Position numbers and translations under genes: made by a program. A stretch of 64,000 bases of DNA, from assembly GCF_003263515.1 (NCBI RefSeq), contig NZ_JYDE01000041.1:1-64000 (forward strand). Reading direction: 5' to 3'. Shown one piece after another: positions 1 through 8,920 of the stretch. The DNA comes from Rahnella inusitata. Lineage in GTDB: Bacteria > Pseudomonadota > Gammaproteobacteria > Enterobacterales > Enterobacteriaceae. The notes below the pieces were generated by a model. The model was not told where the DNA came from. It searched no databases and saw nothing but the letters and a program-made list of their open reading frames with translations. Numbering within the stretch: position 1 is the stretch's first letter; every line of letters begins with the position of its first letter.

Positions 1-486
1 CCAGAAGATCGGCACAGAATATCCGAGCAGGGAAACCAGCCGCGCGATGTTATCCAGCCAGCTGCCCGGCTTCCATACCGCCAGCAAGGCCAGCAGGATG
101 CCCATGCTACCGCCGAGCAAAATCGCACAGGTCGCCAGTTCCACCGTTGCCGGGAAGGTGCGCATCAGATCGCTGGCCACCGGCTGCGCGGTAATACGGG
201 AAATACCCATATCGCCGTGCGCGAGGTGATCAAGATAACGGGCGAACTGCACCGGCACCGACTGGTCGAGCCCTAAATCGCGGCGCACCTGGGCATACGT
301 GGCTTCGCTGGCGTGATCGCCTGCGACCTGCAACGTCGGGTCGATCGGCGCCAGATGAGAAAGAGTAAAGGTGAACGCCAGCAGGCCGAGTAACGTCAGC
401 GCCAGCGAAATTACACCGGTCAGCAGACGGCCTGACCAGCGCCAACCCTGCCGGACGAATCCGGCGGGTGTTGAACTGTCTGTCAT
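1..486 (-). CDS. ABC transporter permease, DppB/OppB type (partial)
   Basis: This is the N-terminal 162 residues of an inner-membrane permease. The rest lies beyond the left edge of the window. The ATG shares its A with the stop codon of the upstream binding-protein gene (TAATG), so the two are translationally coupled. A first membrane helix (about residues 17-38) is followed by a periplasmic loop with the DLGLDQSVPVQF pattern, typical of where DppB/OppB proteins carry a LGLD-P-Y segment. A second helix follows near residues 118-138. In this family the protein forms half of the channel that moves peptides, nickel or other small solutes from a periplasmic binding protein. The substrate cannot be told from the sequence. 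The TonB-dependent receptor just upstream suggests an envelope-spanning uptake route. Confidence 0.85.
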   Translation of the reverse strand, partial: MTDSSTPAGFVRQGWRWSGRLLTGVISLALTLLGLLAFTFTLSHLAPIDPTLQVAGDHASEATYAQVRRDLGLDQSVPVQFARYLDHLAHGDMGISRITAQPVASDLMRTFPATVELATCAILLGGSMGILLALLAVWKPGSWLDNIARLVSLLGYSVPIFW

Positions 487-2054
487 TACTTAGTGACCTT
501 GCTGTAGAAAACCATGTCAGGGTTGATGCCCTGCACGTACCCTTTGACGTTGTCACGCACGGCGATCAGGCTCTTAGCCTGCAGACCGATGACGAACGGT
601 GAATTCTTCTGCACTTCCAGCTGCAACTGACGATAATCCGCCACGCGTTTGGCCTGGTCCGGTTCCGCAATCGCGGCCAGCGTCAGTTTGTTCAGAGCAG
701 GAATTGACCAGTTTGCACGCCACGCCAGCGTTTTACTGCCGTCTTCCGGGTTGAACGCAAATGCCGAGGCGTTAGTGTTCGGGTCAAAGTAATCCGGTCC
801 CCATGAGGACATGTACGCATCGTAGTCGTGAGATTTGATTTTGGTGGAGATCTGCTGGCTTAAGCCCGGATCCAGTTTCACCGTCACGCCGCCCTGCGCG
901 AAGCTGGCCTGCAAGGCCTGCGCAATGTCCAGATACGGCGGCTGATTAGACGTTGATAGCGTAAAGCTGACGTTAGTCAGACCGGCCTTCGCCAGAATCG
1001 CTTTGGCTTTCGCCGGGTCATAGGTATAAGGCGTGTCATTGAGCGCGCCGAGGTAACCTTCCGGCAGGAATGACTGGTGCACCTGGAACTGATTTTTCAT
1101 CAGATCATGAGCAATGTGGTTGTAATCGAACAGGTAACGCGCGGCTTGCCAGAAGGCAGGATTTCCCAGTGCCGGAGAAGCTTTGGCGTTGAACTGCATG
1201 AAATACAGCGACGCATAAGGGATCGCCAGCGGTTTCACGCCTTTCTTGCCTTCGAGCGCGGCCATCTGGTCAGAACCCAGGTTACGCGCCATATCGGCAT
1301 CACCCTGCTCGATCAGCAGACGGCGGGCAGCCGGGTCGGGCACGTTTTTAATCAGAATAGTTTTCAGCTTTGGCGCGCCTTCCGGCGACGTCGGGTTAGC
1401 GGCCAGAATCACCACTTCATGCGGAATGTAGTTGCGGATCTGGTACGGGCCGGAACCGGCTGAATGGTTGCTCAGCCACTGGTGGCCAAGGTCATCACCG
1501 GCGGCATTGGCTTTCACCAGTTTGCTGTCGACGATGGAAGAGACCGGTGCAGACAGCAGGCTCAGCACGAACGACGGGCTGACGTCTGCGGTCCAGCTGA
1601 TTTTAACGTGCTGGTCATCGATTTTGGTCAGGAAAGTGTCGACGTTTTTGTCGTTCCAGCCCAGCTGCGTCAGGATAAATGACGGTTCGAGGTTCAGCTT
1701 CACCACGCGCGACAGTGAGAAGATCACGTCGTCGGCGGTCAGCGGGTTGCCGCTGGCAAAGGTCGCTTTCGGTGAGAGCGTAAACGTCAGGCTGCGGTTG
1801 TCTTTCGCCGCTTCCCATGAGGTCGCCAGCGTCGGTTTCAGATCGATCGGATTATTCGCATCAGACTGCACCAGACGCTGATAAAGATTGTTGAAAGCCT
1901 GAACCGTCGTCAGCTCAAAACCCTGAGCCGGGTCGAAGCTGGACGTATCATCAATAGACTGTGCGATAACCAGCGTGTCAGGCGGTGTGGCAGCCTGAAC
2001 AGAGAAAGTAGCCGCAATAGCCGTAAACAGGACGGACGGTAATAAAGCTTTCAT
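486..2054 (-). CDS. Periplasmic solute-binding protein, peptide/nickel family (SBP_bac_5)
   Basis: A 522-residue extracytoplasmic binding protein of the oligopeptide/dipeptide/nickel ABC family. The ATG at 2054 is chosen over a TTG one codon earlier. A Sec signal peptide of about 22 residues ends near VQA-ATPP. The fold signature follows: SFDPAQGFE, a TSWEAAKD-type segment, GNPLTADDV and a GSGPYQI motif. Family members capture peptides, metal chelates or nickel and hand them to a paired permease. The permease gene follows with a one-base overlap, and a TonB-dependent receptor lies 285 bp upstream, separated by a palindromic repeat. The pairing hints at a chelate or peptide ligand, but that is inference. 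I do not recognise it as DppA, OppA or NikA specifically. Confidence 0.85.
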   Translation of the reverse strand: MKALLPSVLFTAIAATFSVQAATPPDTLVIAQSIDDTSSFDPAQGFELTTVQAFNNLYQRLVQSDANNPIDLKPTLATSWEAAKDNRSLTFTLSPKATFASGNPLTADDVIFSLSRVVKLNLEPSFILTQLGWNDKNVDTFLTKIDDQHVKISWTADVSPSFVLSLLSAPVSSIVDSKLVKANAAGDDLGHQWLSNHSAGSGPYQIRNYIPHEVVILAANPTSPEGAPKLKTILIKNVPDPAARRLLIEQGDADMARNLGSDQMAALEGKKGVKPLAIPYASLYFMQFNAKASPALGNPAFWQAARYLFDYNHIAHDLMKNQFQVHQSFLPEGYLGALNDTPYTYDPAKAKAILAKAGLTNVSFTLSTSNQPPYLDIAQALQASFAQGGVTVKLDPGLSQQISTKIKSHDYDAYMSSWGPDYFDPNTNASAFAFNPEDGSKTLAWRANWSIPALNKLTLAAIAEPDQAKRVADYRQLQLEVQKNSPFVIGLQAKSLIAVRDNVKGYVQGINPDMVFYSKVTK

Positions 2055-2233
2055 CAAGACAGACTCTCCAAGGTAGCGAAATTGCTAAAATTTTATCGAG
2101 TGTAAAGTTTCTTCAAGCTACCAGAAAGTCTGATAAATACTATCGTTATGCTAATTTTGCATAACGTTATCTGATTGGTTATTAAAGCGCCGGAATGCGG
2201 GCTGGCGGGGCATTGTTACTGTACAAAGTGGTG

Positions 2234-2334
2234 TTCCTCCCCTTGCTGAGAGGAAGGTCGGGAGGAGTATTACAGACCACTTTTCAGTTGCCATTGATAC
2301 CCGCCCCAACCCTCCCCTTTGCAGGAGAGGGAGT
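2234..2334. repeat. Dispersed GC-rich palindromic repeat, copy 1
   Basis: Two facing GC-rich motifs lie between the receptor and binding-protein genes. The left one begins TCCTCCCCTTGC and runs to GGGAGGAGTAT. The right one begins ATACCCGCCCCAACCC and ends GAGAGGGAG. The same two-part arrangement recurs around 23.1 kb. It may act as an mRNA 3'-end or processing hairpin, but no function is shown. Confidence 0.75.
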
Positions 2335-2339
2335 TTCAA

Positions 2340-4583
2340 TCAGAAGTCGTAGGTGGCGGAAAGCTTGAACTCACGCGGGTCGCCCTGCGTCAGATAGCCG
2401 CCGGTTGCCGATGCCCAATACTTCTCATTGGTGACGTTTTCCAGATTGGCGCGCCAGGTCAGCGTGCTCTGCCCGACTGGCATCGCGTAACGCATGCCGA
2501 GATCCAGACGCGTCCAGCCATCCACTTTCAGCTTATTGGCTTCGTCCGCGTACTGCGAACCGGAACGGATCACTTTGCCCGTTGCCGTCACACCGCTGCC
2601 GCCCGGAATATCCCACTCCCCACCGACCACCCACTGATAACGCGGAACGCCAACAGCGTCATTGCCGTCATAAGTACCGCTCTGGGTTTTCGTCATTTCA
2701 GGATCCATCCACGTCACACTGCTGTTGACGCGAACGCCCAGCACCGGCTCACCGAACACGTTCAGCTCGACGCCGCGGTTACGCACTTCGCCGTAGTTGC
2801 CGTAGGTGTAACCATCGCCGGTAGCGCGGTACATGCCGATCGGTTTTTTGATTTCGTACAGCGCCAGCGATCCTGCCACGCGCCCAAAGTCGGCTTTCAC
2901 GCCCACTTCATTTTGCTTCGAGGTTTCGATGCCAGAGACCTGACCGCCATTGGAGACAATCGCGCCGTTGTAGGTCGTTCCGGAGGTTTCACCGGCCTGC
3001 AACGCTTCGATGTGGTTGGCGTAGAAGGAATAATGTTCCCACGGCTTCACCACCAGGCCGAACGCCGGGGTGACTTTCATTTCGTCGAACGAGGTATTTT
3101 CAGAACCGTCATAGTTATAGTTTTTCACTTCAACATTCTGACGGCGCAGACCGGCGATAAATTGCAGACGGTCGTCGAGCACGGAGAGGGTGTCTGACAG
3201 CGAAACGCCGTAAGAACGGGTGCGGTTGCGCACCAGCGGATCGCTCATATCGCCGCCGCTGTAGAGATTGGTCAGCGGCTCGCTGTAATCCACCGGATTG
3301 TAAATGTTGGTTTTGATCGACGCCGCGGTCATGGTGTACGCGGTTTTGTATTTGCGGTACAGCGAGGACATACCGAGGTTCACGTTGTGGCTGACAACGC
3401 CAGTGTCGAATTTGCCACGAACGCCCGCCTGCGACGAGAAGCTGTCGGCAAAATACGGCACCGACATGCGGCTCATCGTGGCGTTACCGTCGTTATCCTG
3501 CAACGTCGGCGAACTGTATTTGCCGAATTCATGCGTATGGTTGGCACCGGCGGCGGCGTAAACGGTCCAGTTATCCGCCACGTCATACTCGCCCTTCAGC
3601 ATGCCGAATTCGTTTTCCATATCGGTCGAGGCGTACTGCTGACCGTAGTTGCCGGTCGCCGACGGCGCATCAGGGATTTTGGTGGCTTTCCCCAGATACA
3701 CCACCGGGCGTCCGCCGTGCACGCTGGTTTTGCTCATGCCAAAATCAAGGGATGAACGCAAGCGTTCGCCGCGATAATCCAGCCCGACAGAGCCGAGCGT
3801 CAGGCGACGTTTTTCATCATCAATGGCGCTTTCCCCTTCACGGTGAACGGCATTGACGCGCACGCCCCATTGATTGTTATCACCAAAACGACGGCCAACG
3901 TCTACGGCACCGCCAACCTGAGAAGCCGACGTGTAATCCACCGACACGCGGTTAATCGCTGTGTCAGTCGCACGTTTCGGTTCGATATTAACGTTACCGC
4001 CAACGCCGGTTCCGCCCGGCGGCACGCCGTTAAGGAAGGCGCTGGAACCTTTAAGCAACTCCACGCGATCGGCAAATTCCGTTGGCAACAGCTGACGCGG
4101 CAGCACGCCGTACAATCCGCCGTAAGAGATATCATCGCCTGACAATTCGAAACCGCGAATAACAAACGTCTCAGAATAGTTGCCATAGCCGTAACCGGTT
4201 TGCACGGCGGCGTCGTTGTTAAGCACATCACCCAGTGTACGGGTTTGCTGATCCTGCATCAGTTTGTCGGTGAAGCTGACCACGTTGAACGGAACGTTCA
4301 TCGCGTCCTGCTCGCCCAGGATCCCTAAACGTGCGCCGTTGGCGATTTGGCCGTCGAGATACGCGGGCACTGCGTCATTGCCACCGGGCGTGAAGGTTTG
4401 CGGTGTTGCGCTGACAGTAATGGTATCGCCGTCTTTTGCCGGAGTGGTCTGAGGCGTGGCGGCGAGCGCGGGGAGCGCCAACATTCCCAGTGCGGCCGAA
4501 ATCACTGCCGGTAGCCTCTTTCTTTTGAAAACCGGCGGACGCGTTGAAACGGGAGAGTGAAAAACTTCACTTTCAGTGTGCAT
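2340..4583 (-). CDS. TonB-dependent siderophore receptor
   Basis: A 747-residue outer-membrane receptor. The N-terminus has a long positively charged stretch and a signal peptide ending near ALA-ATPQ. A TonB-box-like DTITVSA follows (about residues 53-59), then a plug domain with the siderophore-receptor signatures FVIRGFEL, VELLKGSSAFL and GVGGNVNIEPKR. A 22-strand-type barrel ends in the terminal Phe expected for outer-membrane proteins (SATYDF). Its general character resembles the ferrichrome/pyoverdine-type receptors such as FcuA and FpvA. The ligand is not certain, so no symbol is given. A Fur-like box lies 26 bp upstream of the ATG, consistent with iron repression. The next genes in the same direction are a binding protein and a permease, which may move the ligand across the inner membrane. 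Confidence 0.9.
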   Translation of the reverse strand: MHTESEVFHSPVSTRPPVFKRKRLPAVISAALGMLALPALAATPQTTPAKDGDTITVSATPQTFTPGGNDAVPAYLDGQIANGARLGILGEQDAMNVPFNVVSFTDKLMQDQQTRTLGDVLNNDAAVQTGYGYGNYSETFVIRGFELSGDDISYGGLYGVLPRQLLPTEFADRVELLKGSSAFLNGVPPGGTGVGGNVNIEPKRATDTAINRVSVDYTSASQVGGAVDVGRRFGDNNQWGVRVNAVHREGESAIDDEKRRLTLGSVGLDYRGERLRSSLDFGMSKTSVHGGRPVVYLGKATKIPDAPSATGNYGQQYASTDMENEFGMLKGEYDVADNWTVYAAAGANHTHEFGKYSSPTLQDNDGNATMSRMSVPYFADSFSSQAGVRGKFDTGVVSHNVNLGMSSLYRKYKTAYTMTAASIKTNIYNPVDYSEPLTNLYSGGDMSDPLVRNRTRSYGVSLSDTLSVLDDRLQFIAGLRRQNVEVKNYNYDGSENTSFDEMKVTPAFGLVVKPWEHYSFYANHIEALQAGETSGTTYNGAIVSNGGQVSGIETSKQNEVGVKADFGRVAGSLALYEIKKPIGMYRATGDGYTYGNYGEVRNRGVELNVFGEPVLGVRVNSSVTWMDPEMTKTQSGTYDGNDAVGVPRYQWVVGGEWDIPGGSGVTATGKVIRSGSQYADEANKLKVDGWTRLDLGMRYAMPVGQSTLTWRANLENVTNEKYWASATGGYLTQGDPREFKLSATYDF

Positions 4584-4608
4584 GAGAGTTCCCTGAAAAA
4601 GTTCAAAT

Positions 4609-4627
4609 GGTAATAGTAATAATTATC
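4609..4627 (-). promoter_or_regulatory. Fur-box candidate of the TonB receptor
   Basis: Read on the minus strand the site is GATAATTATTACTATTACC. It matches the 19-bp Fur consensus GATAATGATAATCATTATC at 14 positions. It lies just upstream of the receptor start. Confidence 0.65.
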
Positions 4628-4844
4628 AAAACGATTTGAATTATGCGGATCAGGACACCAATTGCAACAGACTTTTCTGCAATAAAAGCAAGGTAAACAG
4701 GATGTTAATGGGGGTAATCGTTCGGAAGTATAAATCGTCGCAAAACGCTGTCGGGTAACAGGCTGAATTCAGGGGAATAAATGTGGCAGAACGGGAGACT
4801 GGCCGCTAAGCAGAACGCGCAGCCAGTTAACAGAGAGGATAATT

Positions 4845-5534
4845 TTAGCTCAGGCCGGGAACATCGAAACCGGGAGAAACAGAAAGCAGCATCCGCACCT
4901 GCTTAACCAGCTCGCTCATGCAGTCATCGCGCATCCCGTAACTTTCCAGCTCTTTTTCGAGAGCAAACAGGTACTGCGCGTTAGTGCCGAGCGGTCCGCT
5001 GGCCTGTGCGATCAGCGGCGCGATAATCTGATAATCAGTATCGGCTTCGTACTGTGAATGCGAAGGATCCATAATGAACACCAGCGCGGTGACTTTACGC
5101 CCGTCGTCGAGATCCAGTTCGCACCACGTCGGGCGATAGCAGCCGGTCAGCATTTCGCGCTTCCACAGCAGCTCAAGCTCTTCGTGCAACTTATCTTCCG
5201 GCAGGCGGAAAGCCAGACCGGTGGTTTGTCCACCGTCGCGCAGCGCCAGCATACGACCAGGCTGCGCATGTGTACCGCGTCCTGAGGTCAGACGAAGACA
5301 GAAAGCACGGTGGTAACCGCGCAGAGTCGCAGGCCGGGCCTCTTCAGAGTCGAAGACCGGGTTCCACATCAGCGAACCGTAACCAAAAATCCACACGGGA
5401 CTGTTGTCAGGGCGTCGCGCCAGCGTGCAATCGAGTGAGGCGGCGCGTTGTTCGGAGGTTAATAACATCGATTCGTCGATGCTGCCGAATGCTGTTTTAC
5501 AATCTGCGTTTCGCAGAAAATCTCGAGTTAACAT
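4845..5534 (-). CDS. chaC: Glutathione-specific gamma-glutamylcyclotransferase ChaC
   Basis: A 229-residue cytoplasmic enzyme that matches E. coli ChaC over its whole length, from MxTRDFLxNADCKTAFG onward. The family hallmark IFGYGSLMWNP is at residues 49-59 and forms the binding loop for the gamma-glutamyl group. The probable catalytic glutamate is in LLWKRE near residue 127. ChaC enzymes cut glutathione to 5-oxoproline and Cys-Gly. The gene lies downstream of chaB in the same direction, as in E. coli, but 337 bp separate them, so it may have its own promoter. The start has an AGGAGG-like site immediately upstream (minus strand of tccctcctt). Confidence 0.95.
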   Translation of the reverse strand: MLTRDFLRNADCKTAFGSIDESMLLTSEQRAASLDCTLARRPDNSPVWIFGYGSLMWNPVFDSEEARPATLRGYHRAFCLRLTSGRGTHAQPGRMLALRDGGQTTGLAFRLPEDKLHEELELLWKREMLTGCYRPTWCELDLDDGRKVTALVFIMDPSHSQYEADTDYQIIAPLIAQASGPLGTNAQYLFALEKELESYGMRDDCMSELVKQVRMLLSVSPGFDVPGLS

Positions 5535-5871
5535 TCATTCCCTCCTTTAATACGGCGTACTTTTGAACATGCCATGCTGTTGACGCTGTGTTCTCCGTTA
5601 TCGCGATGAGTGATTAGGTGTGCAGGCGTATCGTTGGATAGGGTCTGGGAATTTTCGTATACCCCTGCTCTTTGAAACCTTATTCGTTTCTCTCGTTGCA
5701 ATCAAGGTTGAGAGCGATCACAAAACGAAAATAAAGTGATTATTTTATGAACATTGCATGAATGTTGAATTTTAAGGGAGATAATTGAGATAAATGGGGG
5801 AAAACGGTGTGTCATTCGGGTTAACCACGCAATGGTCGTGACGGGCGTCAGTTCACGCCCGTCCCGATTGC
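5535..5871. other. Intergenic region chaC-chaB
   Basis: No gene is seen in these 337 bases. The region is AT-rich near 5720-5790, and at 5840-5863 it has a hairpin with 9-base arms GACGGGCGT / ACGCCCGTC. The hairpin lies just after the chaB stop codon, but no T-run follows on the minus strand, so it is at best a weak terminator. A chaC promoter is presumably here but cannot be pinned down. Confidence 0.6.
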
Positions 5872-6105
5872 TTAAGATTTCTTAGGATGCCACTTGTCGT
5901 CATCCCCTTTGCTATAACTGTGTTTTACCGCCGCCCAGGCCACTTTATGCGCGGTTTCCTCGCGGGTGTCGTCGCCCTGCCGGTCTTTTGCTTTGGCATA
6001 TTCATCCCACGCGCTGTTGAAAGCTTCTTTATAGATATCCTGTGCATGGACAGGCAGCACGTTGCGGACAGATTCAGGCAACGCAGAACGATTTTCGTAA
6101 GGCAT
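5872..6105 (-). CDS. chaB: ChaB family protein, putative cation transport regulator
   Basis: A 77-residue protein nearly identical in pattern to E. coli ChaB (76 residues), with shared segments LPESVRNVLP, HAQDIYKEAFNSAW, REETAHKVAWAAVKHSY and KGDDDKWH. It is highly charged, soluble and has no signal peptide. E. coli ChaB was described as a regulator of the ChaA antiporter, but its biochemical role is not settled. The gene is divergent from chaA, the same arrangement as in E. coli. Confidence 0.95.
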   Translation of the reverse strand: MPYENRSALPESVRNVLPVHAQDIYKEAFNSAWDEYAKAKDRQGDDTREETAHKVAWAAVKHSYSKGDDDKWHPKKS

Positions 6106-6579
6106 CCCCGGCTCCTTTTACAAGATGTTATGGGTGAACAGTAAGTCTGGCTGCTACCCTCAAAGGATCAAGTCAGAATCGTCCCGTTCTTACGCTTAAT
6201 CGAAACAAAAACAGCGTAATTTGCCTTCACTGTTATGTGGGCATGAGGTTAATTTACATAAATTGACGCATAAGCACCATAAGACAAATAGTTATAATTA
6301 AGACATTGAAATACAGTGACTTTAATTTTTAACAATCAACATTAACTGCAAGTGAAAACCCTAATAAATCGCATTGGCTGCTGACAAATGGTGAACATAG
6401 CGTGTTTTTATCGTTAAGCCTGATAAATTTCTGTTAATAGATTAATTTATCTACTATACTTAACAGGTTACACCATTACGCACCCGTGCGTTTTTACTGA
6501 TAACCGGCGGACAGGCGGTTGTTTTTTTCGCGGATCTGGCTTTGCTGGTTCGTGCATGCTTATAAGGAGAAAAATCATC
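6106..6579 (+). promoter_or_regulatory. Divergent chaB/chaA control region and chaA leader
   Basis: These 474 bases hold no gene. A possible chaA promoter is TGTTAA (6432-6437) and TATACT (6455-6460) with a 17-bp spacer. Transcription from it would give a leader of about 115 nt with two small hairpins each followed by a T-run. The first has arms ACGCA/TGCGT and TTTTT at 6491-6495. The second has arms AACCG/CGGTT at 6502-6520 and seven Ts at 6522-6528. They could attenuate chaA. A strong ribosome-binding site (AAGGAG, 6564-6569) follows. Confidence 0.45.
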
Positions 6580-7680
6580 ATGGTGTCGTCTCAGGAACAT
6601 CCAAAAATCAAAACCCGCCATCAGGAATATTCCCTGATTTTTCCCATTGCCGCACTGATCGTCCTCGTCATGTGGGGCAACAGCAGTAATTTCGCTTCCG
6701 TCGTCGGTATCAATTTAATCGCGCTGGTGGGTATCCTCGCCAGTGCCTTCAGCGTTGTCCGTCATGCGGACGTGCTGGCACACCGTCTCGGCGAACCTTA
6801 CGGCTCGCTCATCCTCAGCCTTTCAGTGGTCATCCTCGAAGTCAGTCTAATTTCGGCCCTGATGGCGACGGGCGATGCCGCACCCGCGCTGATGCGTGAC
6901 ACTCTCTTCTCGATCATTATGATCGTCACTGCCGGTCTGGTAGGCGTTGCCCTGCTGCTCGGTGGCCGTAAATTTGCGACACAGTATGTGAATCTTGGTG
7001 GTATCAAGCAGTACCTGATGGCGATTTTCCCGCTGGCTGTCATTGTACTTGTCCTGCCTGCGGCGCTGCCCGGCGGTAACTTTACCACCACGCAGGCGCT
7101 GTTTGTGGCCGTGATTTCCGCTGCAATGTACGGCGTCTTCCTGCTGATCCAGACCAAGACGCACCAGAGCCTGTTTATCTACGAGCATGAAGACGAAGAC
7201 GAAGAAAGTGGCCACGGAAAGCCCTCTTCGAAAAGTAATCTGACGCACACCCTGTGGCTTATCGTGCATCTGGTGCTGGTTATTGCGGTAACCAAGTTCA
7301 ACGCTAACCCGCTGGAAAGCCTGCTGACCGAGCTGAATGCGCCCGCACAGTTCACCGGTTTCCTGGTTGCATTGCTGATTTTGTCTCCTGAAGGTTTAGG
7401 TGCGCTGAGAGCCGTACTGAAGAATCAGGTACAGCGTGCCATGAATTTATTCTTCGGCTCAGTGCTGGCGACGATTTCACTGACCGTTCCGGCGGTAACC
7501 GTGATTGCCACCCTGACCGGACAGGACCTGATTTTCGGCCTCGATCCGGCCAACATTGTGGTGATGCTGTCGGTGCTGATTCTGTGCCAAATCTCATTCT
7601 CGACTGGCCGTACTAATGTCCTGAACGGTACCGCCCATTTGGCCTTATTCTGTGCGTATATGATGATTATTATGCTTTAA
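6580..7680 (+). CDS. chaA: Sodium-potassium/proton antiporter ChaA
   Basis: A 366-residue inner-membrane antiporter, the same length as E. coli ChaA. The ATG at 6580 is preferred over one at 6556 because AAGGAG lies nine bases upstream. It belongs to the Ca2+/cation antiporter (CaCA) superfamily and has two homologous halves of hydrophobic helices. The signature acidic segments are VVILEVSLI near residue 88 and ILSPEGLGAL near residue 268. An acidic cytoplasmic loop, HEDEDEESGHGKPSSK, joins the halves. In E. coli ChaA exports Na+, K+ and Ca2+ in exchange for protons at alkaline pH or high salt. A shared bidirectional terminator separates it from phoH. Confidence 0.95.
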   Translation: MVSSQEHPKIKTRHQEYSLIFPIAALIVLVMWGNSSNFASVVGINLIALVGILASAFSVVRHADVLAHRLGEPYGSLILSLSVVILEVSLISALMATGDAAPALMRDTLFSIIMIVTAGLVGVALLLGGRKFATQYVNLGGIKQYLMAIFPLAVIVLVLPAALPGGNFTTTQALFVAVISAAMYGVFLLIQTKTHQSLFIYEHEDEDEESGHGKPSSKSNLTHTLWLIVHLVLVIAVTKFNANPLESLLTELNAPAQFTGFLVALLILSPEGLGALRAVLKNQVQRAMNLFFGSVLATISLTVPAVTVIATLTGQDLIFGLDPANIVVMLSVLILCQISFSTGRTNVLNGTAHLALFCAYMMIIML

Positions 7681-7715
7681 ATAAAGCGCATCACATTTAT
7701 AAAAGCCCTAACAAG

Positions 7716-7745
7716 AAAGGCCGCTCATCACGAGCGGCCTTTTTA
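7716..7745. terminator. Bidirectional terminator between chaA and phoH
   Basis: A perfect hairpin has arms AAAGGCCGCTC and GAGCGGCCTTT around the loop ATCAC. T-runs lie on both sides, so it can serve chaA on the plus strand and phoH on the minus strand. Confidence 0.9.
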
Positions 7746-7765
7746 TTGCAATCAGTTTGAGTTAA

Positions 7766-8554
7766 TTACGAGTAGGCATTCAGCGTTTTCTGACACAGCT
7801 CAGAGCGCACGCAGTCCTGTTTATCAAACTTAATGATGCCGACCATCTCGTCTTCTTCGAAGCGGGATAATGCATCGCTGAGACCCGATACTACGCCACG
7901 CGGTAAATCGCACTGGGTAATATCACCGTTAACAATAACCGTCACATTTTCACCGAGACGGGTCAGGAACATTTTCATCTGACTGGCGGTGACATTCTGG
8001 GCTTCATCCAGAATAACCACGGCATTTTCGAAAGTACGTCCACGCATGTAGGCGAAAGGCGCAATTTCCACTTTCCCAATTTCCGGCCGCAAACAATATT
8101 GCAGGAATGAAGAACCCAGGCGACGTAATAAAATGTCGTAGACCGGACGGAAATAAGGCGCAAACTTCTCAGATATATCGCCTGGCAGGAAACCGAGATC
8201 TTCATCGGCCTGCAATACCGGACGTGTCACAATAATCCTGTCGATTTCTTTGTGAATTAATGCCTCTGCCGCTTTCGCAGCGCTGATAAATGTTTTGCCG
8301 CAACCCGCTTCACCGGTGGCAAAAATTAACTGCTTATTCTCTATGGCTGATAAGTAATGACCCTGAGCTTCGGTACGTGCTTCGATGACAGAGTGGTCGC
8401 GGGTATCCCGTGCCATTCCAATCGATTCCAAACCGCCCATCTGTACTAATGATGTCACAGATTCTTCCTCGCGCTGGCGGTGACTGCGTGAGTCGCTACG
8501 AATGACTCGTTTTGCTTCACGGCGAGCTTTGATCACTGCTTTCTGTCTTCCCAT
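7766..8554 (-). CDS. phoH: PhoH family ATPase
   Basis: A 262-residue cytoplasmic P-loop ATPase that matches the conserved part of E. coli PhoH almost residue for residue. Walker A is GEAGCGKT (81-88), Walker B is VVILDEAQN (about 178-186), and IIVTRPVLQADEDLG and VNGDITQCDLPRG are family signatures. E. coli PhoH is annotated with a longer N-terminus. Here the ATG has AAGGTG five bases upstream and the protein starts MGRQKAVIKARREAKR, so the short form is likely. PhoH proteins bind ATP and resemble the N-terminal half of helicase superfamily 1. They are linked to phosphate stress and RNA turnover. I saw no convincing Pho box directly upstream. Confidence 0.93.
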   Translation of the reverse strand: MGRQKAVIKARREAKRVIRSDSRSHRQREEESVTSLVQMGGLESIGMARDTRDHSVIEARTEAQGHYLSAIENKQLIFATGEAGCGKTFISAAKAAEALIHKEIDRIIVTRPVLQADEDLGFLPGDISEKFAPYFRPVYDILLRRLGSSFLQYCLRPEIGKVEIAPFAYMRGRTFENAVVILDEAQNVTASQMKMFLTRLGENVTVIVNGDITQCDLPRGVVSGLSDALSRFEEDEMVGIIKFDKQDCVRSELCQKTLNAYS

Positions 8555-8737
8555 AGTGGCACCTTACAGTTTGATTCACTTAACGCTAAGGCGGTTGCCC
8601 GCACGGTTATGTTTCACTCACAAATGAGGTTTTGGTCTCCTTTTAGACCAATTGAAGCCAATGAATAACGTGAAGAGGAAAATCGACCGGAGTGATAATA
8701 AAATAATCGCCCGGCTGTTTTCTTTTCACGTGGAGGC

Positions 8738-8920
8738 ATTGTCACGCGTTTCGATATTAACGTCGAAAATGACAAACCGCTGACCCGAACAATCACGTTG
8801 CCAGAATTAAAGCCAGTGCATTTCGCCGAAGTGTTTAAGAGCCTCCCGGATTTAGGAGAAGAAGAGTCAGTTAAAGAACAGGGTTGTTGTGTGGATGGGA
8901 ACGTCTTTGTAAAAAGATAA
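8738..8920 (+). CDS. Candidate small protein without a canonical start
   Basis: An open frame of about 60 codons ends in TAA. It encodes a protein-like sequence, FDINVENDKPLTRTITLPE followed by LKPVHFAEVFKSLPDLGEEE and ending GCCVDGNVFVKR. The composition is natural (acidic, balanced, no low complexity), unlike the serine-rich reading on the opposite strand. The frame has no ATG, GTG or TTG. The only initiator-like triplet is ATT at 8738, placed almost directly after GGAGG (8732-8736), which is too close for normal initiation. An ATG at 8661 opens a different frame that ends at 8783. The gene may be frameshifted, may be a remnant, or may start unusually. I do not recognise the family. Confidence 0.35.
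   Translation: MVTRFDINVENDKPLTRTITLPELKPVHFAEVFKSLPDLGEEESVKEQGCCVDGNVFVKR

Noticed and set aside
2319-3197. 292-codon open frame antisense to the TonB receptor
   Set aside because: The receptor is clearly real in this region. The antisense product shows no family motif.
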